Of a stretch of DNA of 64,000 nucleotides, positions 50,486 to 59,473 are shown piece after piece. The stretch is from JADLHS01 sp964553795 (GTDB lineage: Bacteria; Verrucomicrobiota; Verrucomicrobiia; Limisphaerales; JADLHS01). A program made the position numbers and the translations under genes. The notes beneath the pieces were generated by a model. It did no database searches. It saw nothing but the letters and a program-made list of their open reading frames with translations, and was not told where the DNA came from. The stretch lies in NCBI GenBank assembly GCA_964553795.1, contig CAZKMR010000012.1, positions 1-64,000 on the forward strand, in the 5' to 3' direction. Each line of letters begins with the position of its first letter. Position 1 is the first letter of the stretch.

Positions 50486-50965
50486 ATGACGTGGTTTGAA
50501 TGGGCAGAGGCGCTGAGCTATGTGGTGACGGTCATCGGTCTGCCGATGGCCATCGTGGTGTTCATGTATGAACAGCGGCGCAACCGGCAAAATGAGGAGG
50601 AGGAGATTTATCAGCGACTCTCCGACGAGTACACTGATTTCCTCAAGCTGGTGCTGGCCAATCCGGACTTGCAATTGTTACGCAAACATTCTCCGGCGGC
50701 ACAGTTGACCGATGAACAGAAAGAGCGCAAAGCCGCCGTCTTCAACATTCTGATCTCCCTGTTTGAGCGAGCCTATCTGTTGGTTTACGAGGAACACATG
50801 GACCGGCAGACGCATCGCATGTGGCAATCGTGGGAAGATTACATGCGGGAATGGTGTCAACGGCAGGATTTTCGCGAGATGTTGCCGGAGTTGTTGAAAG
50901 GGGAGGACGAGGACTTCTGCGCGCACATCCGCAAGATCGCCGCGGCGGAAGGACACTTGGATTAG
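50486..50965 (+). CDS. single-pass membrane protein with an alpha-helical cytoplasmic domain, unknown function
   Basis: The 159-residue protein has one N-terminal helix (ALSYVVTVIGLPMAIVVFM) followed by a long acidic and basic helical domain (EQRRNRQNEEEEIYQRLSD, FERAYLLVYEEHMDRQTHR, MWQSWEDYMREWCQRQDF). The layout is seen in many uncharacterised bacterial proteins. The stop is only 3 bp from the end of the convergent mrpG. ATG 50486 has a GGGGAGA region upstream. No function is known. Confidence 0.75.
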   Translation: MTWFEWAEALSYVVTVIGLPMAIVVFMYEQRRNRQNEEEEIYQRLSDEYTDFLKLVLANPDLQLLRKHSPAAQLTDEQKERKAAVFNILISLFERAYLLVYEEHMDRQTHRMWQSWEDYMREWCQRQDFREMLPELLKGEDEDFCAHIRKIAAAEGHLD

Positions 50966-50968
50966 CGC

Positions 50969-51301
50969 TCAATCCGTTTTTGCCTGACGGTGATCGTCAG
51001 GGGGCCGTTGTTTCCAACGGGGCAGATTCTTTTGCAGCGCGAGCAGGGCGACCAGATGACTGGCCACGGGAATCGTCACGACCTGAAAGAAAATGGCGAG
51101 CAGGATTTTCAGGGCGACATCGCTTTCGCCCAGATGCACCCAAAGCCCAAGCAACATCAAAAACATACCGAGAGTCAGCGCTTTGGCCACGGCATGGGCG
51201 CGACATAACACGTCTGGCAGGCGCACCACGCCAACGGCGGCGGTGAGAATGAACAGCGCGCCGGTGAGCACGAGAATGGCGGTGAGCAGGTCGTTGATCA
51301 T
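50969..51301 (-). CDS. mrpG: Na+/H+ antiporter subunit MrpG
   Basis: The 110-residue protein has three helices and the MrpG segments LVLTGALFILTAAVGVVRLPDVLCRAHA and AKALTLGMFLMLLGLWV. It overlaps mrpF by 4 bp (start 51301, mrpF stop 51298). It is the last gene of a seven-gene operon. It is needed for assembly of the Mrp complex in characterised systems. Confidence 0.9.
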   Translation of the reverse strand: MINDLLTAILVLTGALFILTAAVGVVRLPDVLCRAHAVAKALTLGMFLMLLGLWVHLGESDVALKILLAIFFQVVTIPVASHLVALLALQKNLPRWKQRPPDDHRQAKTD

Positions 51302-51624
51302 TGGGGCGGCGGTTGAGGTGAGGAGGGATCAGCGGTGGGAGCGGCTTCCGGGCGCGCGGGCGCTTTGCCGGTTTTGTTCAGATAAAACACAAAGGCTACT
51401 GTGGTCAGAAAGCCCAGGAGGGACACGATTAGAATCAGTTCCAAATACAGCGCGGTGTTCCACTCGATGGAGAGCAGGATAATCAACCCGACGGCGCAGG
51501 TGGTGATGAGATCGAAGGCCATCACCCGGTCAATCACGTGCGGGCCGCGCGCCAATCGGTACAAGCCAATCAAAATGGAGATGGTCAACGTCGCTTCCGC
51601 GAGAAATATCGCCACAGTCATCAT
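51298..51624 (-). CDS. mrpF: Na+/H+ antiporter subunit MrpF
   Basis: The 108-residue protein has three helices with LYRLARGPHVIDRVMAFDLI, the MrpF signature, and a Pro-rich tail. Start ATG 51624 overlaps the mrpE stop by 4 bp (ATGA), which signals tight translational coupling. The open frame to 51774 lies inside mrpE and was not used. Confidence 0.9.
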   Translation of the reverse strand: MMTVAIFLAEATLTISILIGLYRLARGPHVIDRVMAFDLITTCAVGLIILLSIEWNTALYLELILIVSLLGFLTTVAFVFYLNKTGKAPARPEAAPTADPSSPQPPPQ

Positions 51625-52097
51625 CGGGTAAACGCGAGTATGCTTTTTTTCAGGCTGCGATCGATGGCCGCGCGGACCTGGTCGGGTTGATCCGCATCGA
51701 GCGCGTGAATGGTCAGGGTGTTGAAATCCGGGCTCACGTCCACAGTGGTGGTCCCGGGTGTCAGGGTGATGCAATAGGACAAGAGCAGAATCTCGCCCCG
51801 GGTGAGTTGCGTGACATCGTAGGTGAGGAAATTGGGATGTATGGACTCACGCGAACGAAACAGCACCGCGGCGGCGACGGTGACATTGGCCACCAGAAAT
51901 TCCCGCAGAAAAACCAGCACAAACCACAAAAAAGCCAGACAGCGGCGCACATAGGCTTCGCCTCCGATGACGTGGCGGAACGCGGCCACCAGCGCGAAGC
52001 CGATGCCAAACCCGACGCCGAAGCCCACCGTGGTGGGCGACTGGCTCAGAAACAGCCAGATGATGGCAATGACAAGATTCAATCCAAAAGCGATCAT
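51621..52097 (-). CDS. mrpE: Na+/H+ antiporter subunit MrpE
   Basis: The 158-residue protein has two N-terminal helices and a cytoplasmic domain with ILLLSYCITLTPGTTTVDVS, the MrpE signature. Start ATG 52095-52097 overlaps the mrpD stop by 4 bp. The longer open frame to 52514 overlaps mrpD and was not used. Confidence 0.91.
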   Translation of the reverse strand: MIAFGLNLVIAIIWLFLSQSPTTVGFGVGFGIGFALVAAFRHVIGGEAYVRRCLAFLWFVLVFLREFLVANVTVAAAVLFRSRESIHPNFLTYDVTQLTRGEILLLSYCITLTPGTTTVDVSPDFNTLTIHALDADQPDQVRAAIDRSLKKSILAFTR

Positions 52098-53596
52098 GGC
52101 ACGGTGTCCTTCCCCAAGTGTTTGAGCACGGCGGCGGCGTAACCATCCTGATCCAGGGCGCGTTGAGCGGCCTGCGTGGCGAGTTGCAGAAAGCCCTCGG
52201 CGCCCAGCCCAATGCAAATTGAAATCGCGGTCAACCCGGCCACCACCCAGGTCATTTTTACCCAGCGCAGATCCCACAGGCAGACTTCGCGATCCTCGGC
52301 GCTGTTCCAAAAGGCGGCGTTCCAGATTTTCAGCATGCTGAACAGCGTCAGGATACTCGCGACGATAGCCGCGGCGATCAGCCAGAATTGCCGTTGCTCG
52401 AACCCGACCACCAGAATCAGATACTTGCCCCAGAAACCGCTCAGTGGTGGCAGGCCGGCCAGCGACAATGCCTGGAACAGAAACAAGACTCCCAGCCACG
52501 GCGTGTGCAACCAAAGATTGCCCATTTTGTCGAGGTTATCGGTCCGGTTCAAACACGCGCCCACGCCACCAATCAGGAACAACGACGCTTTCACGATAAT
52601 GTGATGCGTGATGTAAAAGATGGCGGCGGCAAAAGACAGGGGAGTGAAGAAGCCGATGGCCAGTACCATGAAGCCGATCTGGCTCAGGATGTGAAACGAC
52701 AAAATACCGCGGATGAAGTTGCGCGAGATGGCGCCCATCACCGCCGTCAACATCGTCACTCCCGCGAGCCACGCGAGCAGTTGATGCGCAACATGCAGGT
52801 CATGGGGCAGCACCGTGCCGAAGACCCGCAACAACACATAGACGCCCACCTTGGTCAACATACCGGCGTAGAGCGCGGCCAGCGGGATGGCCAGCGTGGG
52901 ATAACTGTTCGGCAGCCAGTGGTAGAGCGGGAACAAGCCGGCTTTAATGCCGAACACGACCAGCAAGAGCAACGCAAGCGACAGGACCCGCGGGTCGGTG
53001 CTCATTTCCCGCGCGCGCAGCGCAATCTCGGCAAAATTGAGCGTGCCGAACAGCCCATACGCCAGCCCCGCCGCGCAAATGAACAGGGTGCTGCCTACGA
53101 GATTGATGGCGACGTAGGGGTAGGCTTGTTTGATGTCCCAATTATCGGCCTCCAGCGTCAGCAAGGCGTAGGAGGCGATGAGCATGACTTCAAAAGCGAC
53201 AAACAGATTGAAGAGGTCGCCGGTGCAGAAGGCGAGATTGATGCCGAGCACGAGGAATTGCAGCAACGGCAGACGCAAAGGGTGCTCGATCCGGACGTTG
53301 CTTTCGGCAAAGCCGTAGAGGATGGCGGCCAACGCGATCAAGGTGGACAACGTCAACATGAGCGCCGCCAGTAAATCCACCACCAGCACAATGCCCACGC
53401 GCGCAGACCAGTTGCCCAATGGCAGCACGTAGGTTTGTCCTTGGGCGGTTTGCGTGACCAGAAATACCGCAATACCCAACTGGACGGCCGCCGAGACGGC
53501 CGCGAACAACCGGCGCGACACGCCGGGGCGACCGCCGACGAGCAGCATCAGTGCGGTCAGCAGTGGCAAAAGGATGAGCGCGATCGGCCAGTTCAT
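52094..53596 (-). CDS. mrpD: Na+/H+ antiporter subunit MrpD
   Basis: The 500-residue protein is a 14-helix member of the complex I NuoL/M/N-like family: FVAFEVMLIASYALLTLEAD (key Glu), FGIKAGLFPLYHWLPNSYP (Lys), THHIIVKASLFLIGGVG (Lys/His) and SLAGLPPLSGFWGKYLIL. It forms one of the two ion-translocating modules with MrpA. Start ATG 53594-53596 overlaps the mrpC stop by 4 bp. Confidence 0.93.
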   Translation of the reverse strand: MNWPIALILLPLLTALMLLVGGRPGVSRRLFAAVSAAVQLGIAVFLVTQTAQGQTYVLPLGNWSARVGIVLVVDLLAALMLTLSTLIALAAILYGFAESNVRIEHPLRLPLLQFLVLGINLAFCTGDLFNLFVAFEVMLIASYALLTLEADNWDIKQAYPYVAINLVGSTLFICAAGLAYGLFGTLNFAEIALRAREMSTDPRVLSLALLLLVVFGIKAGLFPLYHWLPNSYPTLAIPLAALYAGMLTKVGVYVLLRVFGTVLPHDLHVAHQLLAWLAGVTMLTAVMGAISRNFIRGILSFHILSQIGFMVLAIGFFTPLSFAAAIFYITHHIIVKASLFLIGGVGACLNRTDNLDKMGNLWLHTPWLGVLFLFQALSLAGLPPLSGFWGKYLILVVGFEQRQFWLIAAAIVASILTLFSMLKIWNAAFWNSAEDREVCLWDLRWVKMTWVVAGLTAISICIGLGAEGFLQLATQAAQRALDQDGYAAAVLKHLGKDTVP

Positions 53597-53946
53597 TGCT
53601 CCGCCTCCGGTTTCGATTCCTGATACAATTCAGCGGCGTTCGTGGTTTTTTGATCCAGAAACAGGCGATACAACAACAACACGAGGTAGGCCACCACGCC
53701 AAAGCCAATCACGATGGCGGTGAGAATCAGCGCCTGGGGCAACGGGTCCACCATGGGCGCGGTCGCGTCGCGCACAATCGGAGCCGCACGACCCTCCGGC
53801 CGGCCGGACATGCTCAACACCAGCAAATTGGCCGCGTTGGACAGAATGACGAAGCCGAAGAGGATTTTCACGAAACTGCGCTGCAGGATCAGATACGTGG
53901 CGCAGGTGAACATCACCCCGACGAGGATGGCGGTTTCAATTTGCAT
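53593..53946 (-). CDS. mrpC: Na+/H+ antiporter subunit MrpC
   Basis: The 117-residue protein is a NuoK-like three-helix subunit: VGVMFTCATYLILQRSFVKI, FGFVILSNAANLLVLSMSG and ALILTAIVIGFGVVAYLVLL. Its start at 53946 overlaps the end of mrpB by 11 bp. The C-terminal tail is acidic. Confidence 0.92.
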   Translation of the reverse strand: MQIETAILVGVMFTCATYLILQRSFVKILFGFVILSNAANLLVLSMSGRPEGRAAPIVRDATAPMVDPLPQALILTAIVIGFGVVAYLVLLLYRLFLDQKTTNAAELYQESKPEAEQ

Positions 53947-54493
53947 GGCGATCCTCCCGGGTTGCCGCCGCTGGCTGGTGCGATTCCTCGGTGGCGGAAT
54001 CTTCGATGGCGGATTCGCGCGGCGAGCTGTAACGAGCTTCCTCTTCCTGAACCAGGGCGCGCAGGCCTTCGGTGGATTTGGCGAGCACGAAGATGATCTT
54101 GCAGGTCACGCCGATCACCACCAGGAACACGCCGAGATCGAAGATGAGCGGAGTGCCGACGTGCAATTCGCCCAGCAACGGCAGATGGAGATGGAAGTTG
54201 AAGTGTTCCAGAAACGGGCGGCCCACCAACAGTGGCGCGGCGCTGGTCAATGCCGCGAGCAGCAGTCCCACCGCGGCGACGCGCACCGGGTCGAAGCGCA
54301 TCACGCGATGCAACTCTTCCACGCCGATCGCCAGACTCAGGAGGACAAAGGAAATGGCCGCCGCCAGTCCGCCGATAAAACCGCCGCCCGGGAGATTATG
54401 GCCGCGGAGCAGCAGATAGATGGCGAAGGCGTTGATCACAAAAAAGGAAAACCGCACGATGGTGTTGAAGATGTAGGAATCCGGGCCTCTCAT
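53936..54493 (-). CDS. mrpB: Na+/H+ antiporter subunit MrpB
   Basis: The 185-residue protein has four helices with YLLLRGHNLPGGGFIGGLAA and GTPLIFDLGVFLVVIGVTCK, the MrpB signatures, and a cytoplasmic polar tail of about 40 residues. It overlaps mrpA by 4 bp (54490-54493). In some genomes mrpA and mrpB are fused; here they are separate genes. Confidence 0.92.
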   Translation of the reverse strand: MRGPDSYIFNTIVRFSFFVINAFAIYLLLRGHNLPGGGFIGGLAAAISFVLLSLAIGVEELHRVMRFDPVRVAAVGLLLAALTSAAPLLVGRPFLEHFNFHLHLPLLGELHVGTPLIFDLGVFLVVIGVTCKIIFVLAKSTEGLRALVQEEEARYSSPRESAIEDSATEESHQPAAATREDRHAN

Positions 54494-56922
54494 GCCTCAT
54501 CCTTTCCTTTGCCGTCGCCAATGCCAAAGCCCGGCGGGCCCATCGGGCCTTCCCGGGTTTCCGCCGCCGTGCGTTTGTAGCGCATCAACAAGCCCAGCGC
54601 CCCCAACATGGCGATGACCAGCACGGTGATTTCTCCCAACGTGTCGAACCCGCGAAAATCCACGAGAATCGTGTTAACGGCGTTGCTGCCCTCGGCGAGC
54701 GGGACCGTTTCCGCGAGGAAAAATTCGCCCAGGCGTTCCTCGCCGGGCGCTGCGGTGACGAGCAGGATCAACGTGGTGGCGAGCGTGCCAACACAGAGGG
54801 CGATGGTCAGGTTGAGCAGTTTTCGCCAGGCGGGATCTTTGTGCGACGTTTCGCCCGCCTCCGCGGAAATCGCAAATCGCCCCAGCAAAATCAGAATGAG
54901 AAACAACGTCACCACTTCAATCAGAATCTGCGTCAGGGCGAGGTCCGGAGCGCGATACAGCACAAAATAAAAACACACCAGAAAGCCGGCGACGGACAGC
55001 GCGATCAATTGCGTGGTCCACCGCTTGAGTAAGACCACACTGATGACGGCCAGCGCGATCAGGCCGGCAACAAAGGCGCGCAACGCGTCCGGGGCCGGGC
55101 GCGCGGCGTTGGCCCACAGAGTTTGTAACTGGTCATTGGCATTGAATTGCCACACGAGCGAACCACCCACCACCAGCACGGCGAACCCGATGATGATGGG
55201 CAGATAATCCACCGGTTGATCGGAACGCAGGAAGCGGGTGAGGCCTTTGGTGAATTTGGAGAACAGTTCCAGGCCGGTTTCGAAAAAGCGATCGAATTGC
55301 AACGCGCGGGGCACCCGTTGCCAGCGCCACTGCGTGCGATTGCACAGCCAAAACAGCCCGCCGCCCACCACCAGCACCAGCGTGCTGGTTAGAAGTTCTT
55401 TCGTCAGGCCGTGCCACAACGCCAGATGCTGCGGATGATTCAGGCCCGGCACCACGAGGTGATTAAGCGGCACATCCAGTAATGCCGGGAATAACCCGAA
55501 CACCAACGCCGCCCCGGCCAGCAGCACCGGCGGCAATTGCACGGCAACCGATGGCTGATGAAAGTGGGCGCCAACTTCCGCCGGTTCTTTGCCGAGAAAG
55601 ATGTTGGCGAACAAACGGACTGAGAACGCCACTTTGACGACGCTGGTCAGAAGCACGCAGCCGACCGCATACCAGCCCAGCGTCGCGTGCGTGGTCAGCG
55701 CCCCGAAGATTTCTTTCAACATCATTTCTTTGCTGAGAAAACCCGTCGTCCCGATCACCCCGGCCATGGAGGCCGTCACCATCAAAGTGGCCGTTCCCAG
55801 CAACGGCATGCGCCGGAACAATCCGCCCAACTGCCGGATATCCCGGATTCCGGCGGCGTGCGCCACAATGCCGACGATCATGAACAGGCTGCCTTTGTAA
55901 AAGACGTGGTTGAGAATGTGCAGGTAATCGTACTCCACGCCATCGACCGGACCGAGGCCGTAATAGCCGATGAGATAGCCCAGTTGACTGACGGTCGAGA
56001 AGGCGAGGATGGCCTTGAGATCGTGTGACAATAAAGCCAGTACCGCCGCCAGCGCCATGGTGGTAAACGGAATGATACTTAGCAGGGGCGTCCACCAGTC
56101 GCTGACGGAGAACAGGGGAAACATTCGCGCACAGAGAAACACGCCCAGCTTGACCATCGTGGCGGAATGCAAGTAGGCACTCACCGGCGTGGGGGCCGCC
56201 ATCGCGTTGGGCAACCAGAAATGGAAGGGGAATTGGGCAGATTTGCCGAAGGCGCCGAGGATGATCAATCCCATCGCGGCAGTGAGCCAGGGGCGATGTT
56301 CCTCCCACGGCAGCCCCTGCGTCCGAAGCTCGGCGAAACTGTACGTGCCCGTCACGGTGTAAATCATCACGATGCCGGCGAGCAGGGCGAGGCCCGTGAA
56401 TCCCGTCACCAGCAAGGCCTGCCGCGCCCCGACGCGGGAGTCGGCTTCGCCATGCAGAAAGCCGATTAGCAGGAAGGAAGCGATGCCGGTGAGTTCCCAA
56501 AAGACGAACAGCACCATCAGGTTGTTGGCGAAAACGGTGCCCAGCATCGCCGCCATAAACAACACCAGATAACAATAGAATCGCCCGTGGTGCTCGAAAT
56601 GGTCATCGAGATAGTGGTTGGCATAAAAGAAAATCAAACAACCCATGCCACTGACAATCAGACCAAAAAACAATGACAGGCCGTCGAAAAGAAACGAAAG
56701 ATTGATGCCGAGGCTGGGAATCCACGCCCATTCGATTACGTGTGGCGTTGGCAGGTCCAGTTGCGTGGCGATGAATAACAACGCCGCAGTGGAGATGACC
56801 GGGAAAGCAAAGGCCACCCAGCCAACCGCCGCGCCGAGTTTCTTTCCGGCCAACGCCACGAGTGGACTGCCTGCCAGAGGCAGTCCCAAGGCCAACAGCA
56901 AGGCGAGACTGATTGTATCCAT
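54490..56922 (-). CDS. mrpA: Na+/H+ antiporter subunit MrpA
   Basis: The 810-residue protein has a NuoL-like N-terminal part (residues 1-500: FLFDGLSLFFGLIVSGMGCL, FVFWELTGIASFLLIGFLHG, GAFGKSAQFPFHFWLPNAMA, MVKLGVFLCARM, HILNHVFYKGSLFMIVG). The C-terminal part is a NuoJ-like/DUF4040 region (FRGFDTLGEITVLVIAMLG). It is the largest ion-translocating subunit of the multisubunit Mrp complex, which exchanges cytoplasmic Na+ for external H+ in pH and salt homeostasis. Start ATG 56920-56922 was chosen over the longer open frame, which is antisense to the exchanger at 57085. The two transcripts diverge from a 162-bp region. Confidence 0.94.
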   Translation of the reverse strand: MDTISLALLLALGLPLAGSPLVALAGKKLGAAVGWVAFAFPVISTAALLFIATQLDLPTPHVIEWAWIPSLGINLSFLFDGLSLFFGLIVSGMGCLIFFYANHYLDDHFEHHGRFYCYLVLFMAAMLGTVFANNLMVLFVFWELTGIASFLLIGFLHGEADSRVGARQALLVTGFTGLALLAGIVMIYTVTGTYSFAELRTQGLPWEEHRPWLTAAMGLIILGAFGKSAQFPFHFWLPNAMAAPTPVSAYLHSATMVKLGVFLCARMFPLFSVSDWWTPLLSIIPFTTMALAAVLALLSHDLKAILAFSTVSQLGYLIGYYGLGPVDGVEYDYLHILNHVFYKGSLFMIVGIVAHAAGIRDIRQLGGLFRRMPLLGTATLMVTASMAGVIGTTGFLSKEMMLKEIFGALTTHATLGWYAVGCVLLTSVVKVAFSVRLFANIFLGKEPAEVGAHFHQPSVAVQLPPVLLAGAALVFGLFPALLDVPLNHLVVPGLNHPQHLALWHGLTKELLTSTLVLVVGGGLFWLCNRTQWRWQRVPRALQFDRFFETGLELFSKFTKGLTRFLRSDQPVDYLPIIIGFAVLVVGGSLVWQFNANDQLQTLWANAARPAPDALRAFVAGLIALAVISVVLLKRWTTQLIALSVAGFLVCFYFVLYRAPDLALTQILIEVVTLFLILILLGRFAISAEAGETSHKDPAWRKLLNLTIALCVGTLATTLILLVTAAPGEERLGEFFLAETVPLAEGSNAVNTILVDFRGFDTLGEITVLVIAMLGALGLLMRYKRTAAETREGPMGPPGFGIGDGKGKDEA

Positions 56923-57084
56923 CGTGTGATTCCAGACTTCCGGCGGCGAACAGCCGAAAAAATCGCAGCAGATAGTGGCGGATGCCGTAGCGCCCTGTAA
57001 ATCGAAACCGGACCATTCGGCAAAAACTTTTTTCCGGCGACAGCCGCGGCAAATCCGGTTGCTCCGCCGGAGGGAGTTGTTAGT

Positions 57085-58083
57085 TTGCGCCCCATGCTCA
57101 ACGAACTGCTGATGTTGGCGGGTGGTCTGGCGCTCATCATCAAGGGCGGCGATTTTTTCGTGGCGGCAGCCATCCGGCTGGCGGAGTTTTTGCAAATGCC
57201 GCGCGTGGTGATTGGCTCCACTCTGGTGAGCCTGGCCACGACGACCCCCGAGTTGGTGGTGTCCATTATGGCCGGGTTGCGGGGCGAAGCCGGGTTGGCC
57301 GTTGGCAATGCGGTGGGTTCGTGCATTTGTAACATCGGGCTCATCCTGGGCGTGACTGCGGCGTTGAAACACGTGGACATCCATTTTCGGGCCTTGCGCG
57401 CTCCGTTGTTTGCCATGCTGGGATTTGGTCTGGTGTTATTCCTCATGACGCTGGATTTATCCCTGGAACGCTGGCAAGGCGCGGTTTTGATGGTTGGTGG
57501 GGCGGTGTATTTCATCTGGGATTTTGCGCACCACTGGCGGGATCGCAAACCGCGCGATGTGGCTGAGGCGACGGCAATCGAGACAGAGATCGCGTCAGCG
57601 CGATGGGCATGGATTCAAACCAAACCGGGGACTGCGGTGCAATTCCTGTTTGGCGCCGCGATTGTGGTAGCGGGCAGCAAACTGTTGGTGGACGGCGCGG
57701 TGGGGTTGGCCGGTCGGCTGGGCGTGCCCTCGATTGTGATTGGGTTGACGGTGGTGGCCGTGGGCACGTCGTTGCCCGAACTGGTCACGGCGGTGACTTC
57801 TTCACGCCGCTCGGTCAGTGATCTGGCCGTGGGCAATGTGCTTGGCGCCAACATTGCCAATCTCACTCTCATCGTGGGCGTGGCGGCCGTGATTCAAACC
57901 GTCGGCATGGACCGGGTGACGCAGTTGTTCAATTTCCCGGCGTTGCTCCTCGTCATGGCGGTGCTGGTGGTGATGCTCTGGACCGGGCGGCGCGTGACGC
58001 GCCGGGAAGGGATGGTGTTGCTGGGCGTCTATGCTCTGTATCTGGGCGCGTTGACAGTCCTCACCCTGGTGGTGGCCCGGTAA
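57085..58083 (+). CDS. CaCA-superfamily Na+/Ca2+ (or cation/proton) exchanger, K+-independent type
   Basis: The 332-residue protein has ten or so helices and the two alpha-repeats of the CaCA family: GSTLVSLATTTPELVVSIMA, with GNAVGSCICNIGLILG, and GLTVVAVGTSLPELVTAVTS, with GNVLGANIANLTLIVG. The acidic TxPE residues coordinate the cation. TTG 57085 has GGGAG spaced eight bases upstream, while ATG 57094 lies three codons further; either start is possible. It is divergent from the mrp operon. The ion (Ca2+, other divalent cation) cannot be told from sequence. Confidence 0.9.
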   Translation: MRPMLNELLMLAGGLALIIKGGDFFVAAAIRLAEFLQMPRVVIGSTLVSLATTTPELVVSIMAGLRGEAGLAVGNAVGSCICNIGLILGVTAALKHVDIHFRALRAPLFAMLGFGLVLFLMTLDLSLERWQGAVLMVGGAVYFIWDFAHHWRDRKPRDVAEATAIETEIASARWAWIQTKPGTAVQFLFGAAIVVAGSKLLVDGAVGLAGRLGVPSIVIGLTVVAVGTSLPELVTAVTSSRRSVSDLAVGNVLGANIANLTLIVGVAAVIQTVGMDRVTQLFNFPALLLVMAVLVVMLWTGRRVTRREGMVLLGVYALYLGALTVLTLVVAR

Positions 58084-58117
58084 GTCCATTTCCGCATGGA
58101 GTGGGTTGCCCTGGAAC

Positions 58118-58657
58118 TCAGGTGGATTTGGAGGGATGCCTTAACGCACGGCGCCGTTTCCGACTGAAACGGCGTTGATGATCTCTGGCGTGGTGCCGGA
58201 AGTAGCGCAGCATGCCGGGACGAATTTCTGCATAGATCAACCGCAGCACGCCGTAAACAACCAACCCAACCAGAATCATGTTGATCACCGTCCCGGTCAT
58301 AAACGTCCGGCCCCAAACGAGCGCCTGAACCGTTTTCTCGGTCACATCCTCGACCTCGCTGACCGGGATGGCGGGACGGTAAAAGTAACTGCCCGTACGG
58401 ATATTCAGGTAGAACAGCAACGGCCAGAAAAACGTCAACGTGGCGCCGCCGACGAATCCCGCAATGGTATTGCCACCCAGGACGCGGGCGACGAATCCGG
58501 AGAGCAGAACGCCGAACCCAAAGGTCGGGAAGAAATTTACGATTAATCCCAGGGCAAACCCGCGCGCCACTTTCTCGCTCGCGGCGCGAATCCGAAACAA
58601 CCGGATGACTTGATAAAAAAAGCCGCGCTCTAATCGCAGCCAGAGGTGGTGCCACAT
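58118..58657 (-). CDS. DUF2062 domain membrane protein
   Basis: The 179-residue protein has KVARGFALGLIVNFFPTFGF, VARVLGGNTIAGFVGGATL and FFWPLLFYLNIRTGSYF, which match the DUF2062 family, followed by a basic tail (RRFSRKRRRALRHP). Three to four helices are expected. It ends 34 bp from the convergent exchanger gene. No function is established. Confidence 0.82.
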   Translation of the reverse strand: MWHHLWLRLERGFFYQVIRLFRIRAASEKVARGFALGLIVNFFPTFGFGVLLSGFVARVLGGNTIAGFVGGATLTFFWPLLFYLNIRTGSYFYRPAIPVSEVEDVTEKTVQALVWGRTFMTGTVINMILVGLVVYGVLRLIYAEIRPGMLRYFRHHARDHQRRFSRKRRRALRHPSKST

Positions 58658-58710
58658 TCCCGTGAGTATGAAGACAGCGCCGGGAATGAAACAAGCGGAA
58701 GTGCAGCCGC

Positions 58711-59424
58711 TCAGGCGTTTTCCGGCGGCCCGCCCGGGGTCGGGGCAATGGCCGGGGCCGGTCCGGCCGGTCCACCGGGCGGAGGCGCCACGTAATCTGG
58801 TGCGACCGAGCCAAGGCTGATGATGCTTTTGATCGCGTCAGCGACGCTCATATCCAATCGGATGATCTCCTGCTCCGGAACGAAAATGAGAAAGCCGGTG
58901 GTGGGATTGGGCGTGGTCGGAATGAACACGCTCCACACTGGGTGCGGCGTCTTGAACTGAACTTCGTTGCGTTGTTCGCCCGTGATGAAACCAAGGGAAT
59001 AAATGCCCTTGCGGGGGAATTCGACCAACACGGCCTGTTGAAACGCGGATTTATGTCCGGCAAACGCTTCCTTCACTTGTTTGACCGTGCCGTAGATTTT
59101 GTTCAGAAACGGAATCCGCAGCAGCACGCTGTCCATCGTGGCGATGAGTTTCTTGCCCAGGTAATGCCGCGCCACCTGGCCCACCACGCAGATCAAGGCC
59201 AGCGCCAGCACCAGCGCCGCCAGACTCCAATACCAACGAATGTCGCCGCTGATGCCGTTGATGTACTTCCACTCGCGCGGCACGGCGAAGAGCAACTTGT
59301 CGGTGATGTTGGAAACCGTGCCAAACAGCCAGATCACGACGGCAATCGAGATGACGGCCGGCAACACCACGGCCAGGCCGGTGATGAAATTGGTCTGCAA
59401 ACGGGAAAACGGTTTCGCGTTCAT
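58711..59424 (-). CDS. DUF502 family membrane protein
   Basis: The 237-residue protein has two helices (FITGLAVVLPAVISIAVVIW, SLAALVLALALICVVGQVA). The conserved DUF502 core follows: RIPFLNKIYGTVKQVKEAF, VLVEFPRKGIYSLGFITG, VFIPTTPNPTTGFLIFVP. A Pro/Ala/Gly-rich tail ends it. The family is common in Gram-negative and plant plastid genomes. It is unassigned in function. It sits between DUF2062 and NfeD genes, all on the minus strand and all membrane-associated. Confidence 0.9.
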   Translation of the reverse strand: MNAKPFSRLQTNFITGLAVVLPAVISIAVVIWLFGTVSNITDKLLFAVPREWKYINGISGDIRWYWSLAALVLALALICVVGQVARHYLGKKLIATMDSVLLRIPFLNKIYGTVKQVKEAFAGHKSAFQQAVLVEFPRKGIYSLGFITGEQRNEVQFKTPHPVWSVFIPTTPNPTTGFLIFVPEQEIIRLDMSVADAIKSIISLGSVAPDYVAPPPGGPAGPAPAIAPTPGGPPENA

Positions 59425-59473
59425 GGGGGCAAATTAGGGTGAATCCCGAGGTGGCTCAAGTGGGGCGGGTGGT

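Noticed and set aside
52388..53374. A 328-codon plus-strand open frame antisense to mrpD.
   Set aside because: It mirrors the high-GC mrpD coding sequence; amino-acid composition is Gln/Arg/His-rich without any domain.
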